Source: Cercophora sp. LCS_1 (Eukaryota; Ascomycota; Sordariomycetes; Sordariales; Lasiosphaeriaceae). From it: DNA of 64,000 nt. Positions within the stretch are counted from its first letter, which is position 1, and each line of letters starts with the position of its first letter. The notes beneath the pieces were generated by a model. That model was not told the DNA's origin. It searched no databases and was given only the letters and a program-made list of their open reading frames with translations. Both the position numbers and the translations under genes were made by a program. Where the stretch lies: positions 124,001 through 188,000 of the forward strand of contig JAPZLL010000024.1 in NCBI GenBank assembly GCA_036250225.1, written 5' to 3'. Of this stretch, positions 58,420-64,000 are shown one piece after another.

Positions 58420-58720
58420 TGGAGGTTCTGCAGCAACTGCTATCCATTGCAAGAAAGACCGATGCTGATGTTGACCTCCATCAAAATAAACGTCTTTCAG
58501 AAAGACCCGAGGCTGTAATCACACCTGTAGCTGCAAATAGGCCAGACTACCCGTTCTGTAAGAAGGCATTGATCTTTTCTCAAAGGCTTGGAAGCCATAA
58601 ATCAGCGCGTAGCCGCCAGAATAGCAATCGAACCAATGTCCCAGTCTACTCGTCCCTCTCATTCTGAGCCGTCTCCCCACTCCACCTTCTCTCCTAGATG
58701 CCACTCCTCAGTCCCGAGCG
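58420..58720. other. Short intergenic stretch
   Basis: It holds the 3' sequences of the HET gene and the glycosyltransferase remnant, which converge here. Nothing else is seen. Confidence 0.4.
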
Positions 58721-59754
58721 TTAACATGACCCAGGGCGCCAACACCGGGCCACACCAGTCCGCCACAAAGCCCACCAATACCTCTCAGTGCCTGGGTATG
58801 CCTTGAAAAACGCCTTATACCCCTTGACCATCATGGAGGGATACCAAGCAAGCAACGGCCCGGTCAAAAGTGGCCACCGTCCAGCACAAACACCCCAAGC
58901 CCAGAGATAAAGCCCGACCAACACCTCCCGCCCAGGCCTCTCCACCGTCTTTCGAAACACCAGCCAACTCCCAGATATAGCTCTGCACGGTACTCCTCTC
59001 CCACCGCACAACCTGCATCACCCACGCCTTTGCCGTCTTTTTCGGAACCCGCGTGACAACCGTCTCCTCAACATCCTGCGCGGCGAGCACAATCCCCTTG
59101 CTCAACGCCCATCTCGAAATGAAGGTATCCCCCCGAGTCCAACCGCGTCTTGCCAAACGGTCGGTGTCAGATATCATCTATAAACCGCTCGATAAACTCC
59201 GGATCCCTGACGACGACCGAAGCGCGATAAGCGACCACCCCGCCGCATCTGAACTTGTCGGTTGCGAAAACGGATAAGTTGGTTGTGCGTCCCCGCCCGA
59301 ACATGATCTTTGCGCTCGCCACCTCCCAGGGCGTCATATTGGCGTGCCAGGCGACTTTCATCGCGCCGCCTGCTACGCCGACGTTGTCATCCTCGAAACA
59401 GGGGAGGACGTCGGTCAAGTGAGTAGGCGGGATGGCGATGTGGCTGTCTGCTTTGATGATGATATCGCCTTTGGTGTAGAGTAGGCCGTGGACCAGTTGG
59501 CCGCGGTAGCCTGGGAGGTGCGAGGGGGCGACTAGGATGCGGATCTTGGAGGTGCCGAAGGGCGCGGAGGCGATGACGGATGTGAGGGCTGGGAGGTACG
59601 GCTGGCGGGTGGTGGGCTGGAATTTAAAGAGGAGGCAGCTGGCGCAACCAAGTGCCATCGACATGGGCTGATGTGCCGGGCGATTGACCGTGTGGTAAAA
59701 GAGTAGGAGTCGGGTGAAGGGGTACATTCTGTTCGCGGATTCCATCCTTGGCAA
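58721..59754 (-). pseudogene. Family-2 glycosyltransferase (Cps1/hyaluronan-synthase-like), broken
   Basis: On the minus strand the first frame (from about 59754) shows GDIIIKADSHIAIPPTHL (the DxD-like donor site region), FEDDNVGVAGGAMKV and FRCGGVVAYRASVV. It then hits TGA at 59167-59169, where relatives usually have a Trp. Just beyond, LDSGG in this frame and GDTFISRW in the next are the two halves of the LNSGDDxFxTRW block. They are separated by a one-base shift in a C6/G6 run at 59129-59134. QVVRW (the QxxRW motif) and a C-terminal membrane-like part follow, with a further frame change near 58960. The N-terminal membrane segments and the start of the catalytic domain are also short. It is a decayed gene. 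Confidence 0.65.
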
Positions 59755-60088
59755 CGTGATCTTCTCGATCTGGGCCAGATAGGGGGGGGTTGACGTCAGA
59801 ACCCGCCACGAAAACGCCTGGAAAGGTGGTTTCTGGGCCTTTCAAGCCTGAAGAAGCCGTGGATTTCGTGATGGCGCAACGCCATCGCTGGGAACGGATC
59901 TCAAAGTCTATTTCGCAAGCTTTGTGGCGTTTTCGAAGTACCCAGCCGTTTTAGGGCCTCAACTTGTCGTTTTTCTGCTTCAATCTGGTCGGATTCCATC
60001 CGGCTCTGGGCCGCCAGATAGCTATAGGGGATTACAGGGGGCACCACCACCACCCTGAAGCTATTCAGGGCTTATTCTAAAAACCACC

Positions 60089-60120
<32 letters not shown>

Positions 60121-60804
60121 TAAATATGCATGCATGTGTGTATAGGCTACGTCGCTTGTTGATGTAGCTGCTCAAAGTTGATGCCCTGCATCCCCTTGGC
60201 TGTCGTAGATTGGTTGCGTTTCCTTTGCAACAGTGGACGAAGGCAGGGCAAATAGATCTGGGCCCATTGCACAACGACTTCGATTGTGAGCCGAGGGCCG
60301 AAGGAAGGTTGTTGACGGCGTGGCGCTGAAACCCACAGTGCACCAACGGCCATGCAGCCACCCTGCAAGGCGTTTATGTGTGAATTCCCTATCTGGGTCA
60401 GATCGAGAAGATCACACCGCCACTGGGGCTCTCTATCCGGAGTCACGTTTCGGTGGAAACGAGGAGAGGCAAAGGATGAAACTCAGCACCACCAGATGGC
60501 TAAGGGGTGGCTATGTTGTATCGGCTTCTGGACTGATATTAACGGTTTCTTTTATCCTCTCAGGATATCCCCCCAAGTATCCGCCAGCCCTCGCCCGTGA
60601 CTGTGTGCAGGTTGGGAAGCAGTGCGTTCCCTGCGCCTCCCGTGGCGGACGGATTCCCAGACACGTGGGTTCCTGGGTACCTGCCTTCCTGACCCTCGCC
60701 CGTCCAAGAACAAAACCAAGTTTAGTTTCCACTGTCTGCAACGCCAGGGCTTGCACCCATCAACAGTCCAAGTCTGTCGCAAACAGCGACATTTCCTGGA
60801 CAAT
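59755..60804. other. Intergenic, contains a CA microsatellite
   Basis: No supported gene. The CA repeat is listed separately. A C-run lies at about 59785-59792. Confidence 0.45.
60093..60120. repeat. CA dinucleotide microsatellite, about 14 units
   Basis: An uninterrupted CA run, likely to vary in length between strains. Confidence 0.95.
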
Positions 60805-61723
60805 ATGGACACTTTAGCGCAGGAACTCATCGATCTCATTGTTGAGAACCTAGCCATCGGTCACCACCCCTAACTCAGCAGGTATTCGACTCTCTCCCGA
60901 CGATGGCGCGGCGCTGTTGAGAGAATCACGTTCCGACGCCTCTCCTTTCGATCTATCACATGGGAACGCAAACCAAAGCTCGAATACACTGGATACTATG
61001 AGAGCGTCATGAGCCCAGAGCATGTTTCGCTTCTCCGAGAAGTAAACGTGAGAGTCGACTGCCGCTTCGGTCCTCACTTCAGCGGTCCTACGAATGTCAT
61101 AATGCGGTACACACCCTACCGCTACGCAGTTGCGAGCCTCCGCCGGCTGTTCGACCTCCTCGAGTGGGTTGCCCAGGTAAGTTGTGACCTTTTTCCTTTC
61201 TTTTTTTTTTTTTTTTTTTTTTTTTTGCTGCAGCCGTTCTCGACCCAAAATTGAAACTGGCCATGAACAACTAACTTATGGAATAACGCAGAACCACCAA
61301 TCCATCAGTTCCGTCCGGCTGGTCATCAGTTTGGTCCATTGTCATCGCTCCGGGACACGCACTGACGTCCTGGCAACGGATGCGATTAGATTTTTTCCAG
61401 AGATCCCGTCGCTTACCAGACTCGAGTTCATTTGCATGAGCGGCTACTTCGACCTGAACTCACCGCAGGGGATCTTCCAAGCGGTTTTGTCCCGGCTTCC
61501 GTCCGTTCAGGTGGCCAGGGCTCGATCGCGGTACCATGCGGACGATTTCACGTTCGTAGAGGCAGTTCGCTTGGTGCATAGTTCGGCTCAAACCGAAGAT
61601 GTCGACGGGGCGATGCCTTGTGCGTTGGGTGGGATGGATGCTTCAGGGCCTTTTTTGACCAGTACTGAGAGAGAGGGCCTCCCCGATCTCAGGGACATTG
61701 AGCAACCACCAGAGTTACTGTGA
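60805..61723 (+). pseudogene. F-box-like protein with early TAA
   Basis: ATG 60805 opens MDTLAQELIDLIVENLAI, an F-box start, but a TAA at 60871-60873 ends it after 22 residues. The same frame continues cleanly as LSRYSTLSRRWRGAVERITF and RRLSF, the second half of a fungal F-box-type protein. It then runs to a donor GTAAGT at about 61176. The intron that follows contains T26 and ends at an acceptor near 61291. A second exon ends at 61723 (SLTRLEFICMSGYFDLNSPQ...). The TAA could come from a CAA by one C-to-T change. The second exon appears shorter than in typical family members. Confidence 0.5.
61201..61226. repeat. T26 homopolymer inside an intron
   Basis: A run of 26 T, preceded by further pyrimidines, within the probable intron of the F-box-like remnant, upstream of CTGCAG. 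Its length is likely to be unstable and prone to sequencing error. Confidence 0.9.
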
Positions 61724-62308
61724 CTCGGGTGATGTAGTTGTCAATGATAATCTCCATTCGGAACAAAATACTGTGTGAAGCGTGTGAAACCTCAACCGGA
61801 GCCGACGCCGCGACGGAGTGGGGATTCTCGGAAACGGCCGAGCGGGGCCCCACATTCGGGTTCCATTTCGGGGGCCGCCCCGGAATTCGGCAAAGCGATC
61901 CGTCGGCAAATTTCCACCCCAAGTCTTGTCTTGAGCGATAAAACACGAACAGTCAATGCGATGAGGTGATTGCCGACACAAACAGCAGAATCGCTGGTTT
62001 CAATGATTTTGGAGGTTTATCGCAATGACATGTGCCTCTTTTTGACGGGATAAGGAGCCACCGTCTCCACTGCACCGCGCGCCTTGAACAACTGCCGATG
62101 GTTGGCCGGTGCGCTTGGGGGAGGGGTCGCCCAGACGGCGCCAACGACCCCTGCAGCTGCCAGCTTTCCAACCGCGCCAACGAGCCGTGGCCGCGATCCC
62201 GGAAAACATAAAGCCGAGATGATTTATCAACCAGCGCGCCCCAACTGAATTGTGGCAGGAATCCCGCAGTCCTCTCTGCACCGACGACGCTCTGCACCGC
62301 TGGACAAA
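61724..62308. other. Intergenic, promoter of the acyl-CoA synthetase gene
   Basis: No coding frame is supported. No TATA motif is evident close to the ATG at 62309. Confidence 0.4.
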
Positions 62309-64000
62309 ATGAGCACGACCGACAACGTCGCCGGTAGTCCCGGCGGGCACTTTCCGCTGCGCAACGCATTTGACTTTATCTTTAGCCAGCCATTCCTCTC
62401 CAAGAGCGACTTTGCCCCCGCTAACCGCGTCTTGCCGCTGATTGAGGACAGCCGGCCAATTTTTGTCGACAATGCGAGCGGTAAAGTCGATTGCATTTCA
62501 CAATGCACTGGTGATACTGACTTTTGCGCAGATCGCGCCCTGACATACGGGCGCCTCCGTCAGGATGCCCTTTCCGTTGCCTCCGGGCTTCTGTCCCTCC
62601 CGCTCTCCGCAAACAAACTGCACACCCTCCCGCCAACGCCCTCGTGCCCCGCCGGCGCTCAAATCGCCCCGGTCGTGCTCATCCAGCTCCCCAACGGCCT
62701 GCCGATTGCGCCGATTCTGCTCGGCGTCTTCGCTGCCGGCCTCACAGCGACCCTCGTCTCGCCGGCGCTCACCCCCGACGAAATCTCGTGGATCCTCCAA
62801 AATGCCCGTCCCGCCGCCATCATCACCTCAACCGCCTGTCTAGCCAACATGACCGCCGCCCTCGGCAAACAAACCACCCCTCTCGCACCCGCCATCTACA
62901 CCGTCTCCCCGACGGACACCTACCCCCTGTCCACATCCCCATCTTCCAGTTCCGATTGGAAATCCCTCCTCCAACCCGTCTCCAGGCCCCGCCCTCACTT
63001 CCCCGACGCCACGGCCCCCTCCCGCTCCGCCGTCCTCCTCTGGTCCTCCGGGACCTCCGGCCGCTCCAAAGGCGTCCTCCTCTCCCACCACGCCCTCAAC
63101 TTCTCCATCGGCCACCTCTGGCACGACGCAGAGTACTACACCGGCAGTCCCCAATCCTGGCTCGGCTACGTGCCCTTCTACCACGTCTTCGGCCTCTGCA
63201 ATGTCCTCCTCCTCGCCATCGCAACCGGCACGACAGTATACACCATGCCAGCATTCAGTCTCGACGGCATGCTCTCCGCCGTGGAAAAACGCAAGGTCAC
63301 ATACCTCCACATGGCGCCGCCCGTGGCCGTCATGCTGGCCAAGGCACCTGTTGTTGAACCGTACGTCAAACGCGGTGGTTTCAAAACCGTCGTGGCTGGT
63401 GTAACGGGCGGCGCACCGCTCGGTCACGAAGTCGTGGTGGAAGTGTGGAAGCGGTGCGGGTTCAGGGTTAGGCTTGGGTATGGATTGAGTGAGACGTGCA
63501 GCACCGCGTTGCAGAGGGGGATCGGGAGGGAGGAGATGGATGCGCATGCGGGGGATACGGGGGCGCCGCACTGGGGGGTTGAGATCAGGATTGATGGGCC
63601 GAAGGGTGGGGAGGGAGAGATTCTGGTCAGGGCGCCGTGCTTGATGATGGGGTATTTGCCTGAGGCGGGCGGAACCGATGTCAAGTTGACGTGGGAGGCT
63701 ATGACGAGCGATGGGTGGTTTAGGACTGGGGACGTGGGACGGTTGGAGGGAGGCAGGTTGAGGATTACGGATCGGTTGAAGGAGCTGATCAAGGTGAGGG
63801 CGTATCAGGTTGCGCCGGCGGAGTTGGAGGCTGTGTTGTGTAGTAGTGAGAGTGTGGCGGATGCGGGGGTCATCGGCATCTATGATCAGGGTGAGGCGAC
63901 CGAGTGGCCGAAGGCGTTTGTGGTGCCGAGACGGGTTGAGGATTTGAAGGATCCCAAGGCGCTGGAGAAGCTGGCCGAGGAGGTCAAGACGCTGGTGGAG
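62309..64000 (+). CDS. 4-coumarate-CoA-ligase-like acyl-CoA synthetase, 3' end cut by window
   Basis: Exon 1 is 62309-62480. A 51-nt intron (GTAAAG...CTGACTTTTGCGCAG, phase 1) leads to exon 2 from 62532, open to the window end. About 547 residues are present. Adenylate-forming enzyme motifs appear in order: the AMP-binding loop SSGTSGRSKGVLLSHH, the substrate-pocket region GYVPFYHVFGL, GGAPLG, GYGLSETC, GWFRTGDVG and the hinge/C-terminal ITDRLKELIKVRAYQVAPAE with the catalytic region just beginning. It activates a carboxylic acid to the adenylate and then the CoA thioester. The substrate (coumarate-like, fatty or other) is not readable from these motifs. Whether it ends in a peroxisomal SKL-type signal, as many relatives do, lies outside the window. 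Confidence 0.88.
   Translation, partial: MSTTDNVAGSPGGHFPLRNAFDFIFSQPFLSKSDFAPANRVLPLIEDSRPIFVDNASGKVDCISQCTGDTDFCADRALTYGRLRQDALSVASGLLSLPLSANKLHTLPPTPSCPAGAQIAPVVLIQLPNGLPIAPILLGVFAAGLTATLVSPALTPDEISWILQNARPAAIITSTACLANMTAALGKQTTPLAPAIYTVSPTDTYPLSTSPSSSSDWKSLLQPVSRPRPHFPDATAPSRSAVLLWSSGTSGRSKGVLLSHHALNFSIGHLWHDAEYYTGSPQSWLGYVPFYHVFGLCNVLLLAIATGTTVYTMPAFSLDGMLSAVEKRKVTYLHMAPPVAVMLAKAPVVEPYVKRGGFKTVVAGVTGGAPLGHEVVVEVWKRCGFRVRLGYGLSETCSTALQRGIGREEMDAHAGDTGAPHWGVEIRIDGPKGGEGEILVRAPCLMMGYLPEAGGTDVKLTWEAMTSDGWFRTGDVGRLEGGRLRITDRLKELIKVRAYQVAPAELEAVLCSSESVADAGVIGIYDQGEATEWPKAFVVPRRVEDLKDPKALEKLAEEVKTLVE

Noticed and set aside
60855..60880. Intron removing the TAA in the F-box-like gene
   Set aside because: The candidate introns are 20-40 nt or give the wrong phase, and the frame continues unchanged across the TAA.
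1..64000. Complete transposon (reverse transcriptase, integrase or transposase)
   Set aside because: No such motifs were seen on either strand. The RNase H-like genes lack any adjoining reverse transcriptase or LTR, so they are treated as host genes.

Overview
The window is nuclear DNA of a filamentous ascomycete. It is GC-rich, and the genes are split by short introns (mostly 45-115 nt) with GTRNGT donors, CTGAC/CTAAC branch sites and YAG acceptors. A cell-wall alpha-1,3-glucan synthase, HET-domain proteins, a fungal GATA factor and a DUF4360 secreted protein all point to Pezizomycotina, probably Sordariomycetes. I cannot name the species.

The left third (about 1-22 kb) looks like an accessory, fast-evolving region. 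It holds three RNase H-like genes (1.6, 9.5 and 11.8 kb), an F-box gene, a spliced small secreted cysteine-rich protein, a RING-only gene, and decayed pieces of a formin, an M3 oligopeptidase and a HET gene. Scattered among them are five copies of a tRNA-Gln-like element in two length classes (108 and 92 nt). Each has good acceptor, D and T arms, A and B boxes and a T-rich 3' end, but an enlarged anticodon arm. The two RNase H-like genes with a complete active site both stop at a TAG at the same alignment position. Both are then followed, in the same frame, by more than 120 codons that are conserved between the two genes.

The middle (22.6-41 kb) is ordinary chromosome: a GATA factor in four exons, several kb with no gene I can support, a DUF4360 secreted protein, a divergent pair encoding the two signature mitochondrial methylcitrate-cycle enzymes (methylcitrate synthase and 2-methylisocitrate lyase), a short-chain dehydrogenase and a type I-like glutamine synthetase.

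The right third (44.6-64 kb) carries the alpha-1,3-glucan synthase (five exons, about 2,321 aa), an uncharacterised four-exon gene whose ATG is cut off by an intron, an intact HET gene paralogous to the broken one at 20-22 kb, a broken family-2 glycosyltransferase, a broken F-box-like gene, and the 5' part of a 4-coumarate-CoA-ligase-like acyl-CoA synthetase that runs off the edge. All exon boundaries were inferred by eye from splice signals, phase and family similarity; none has transcript support.
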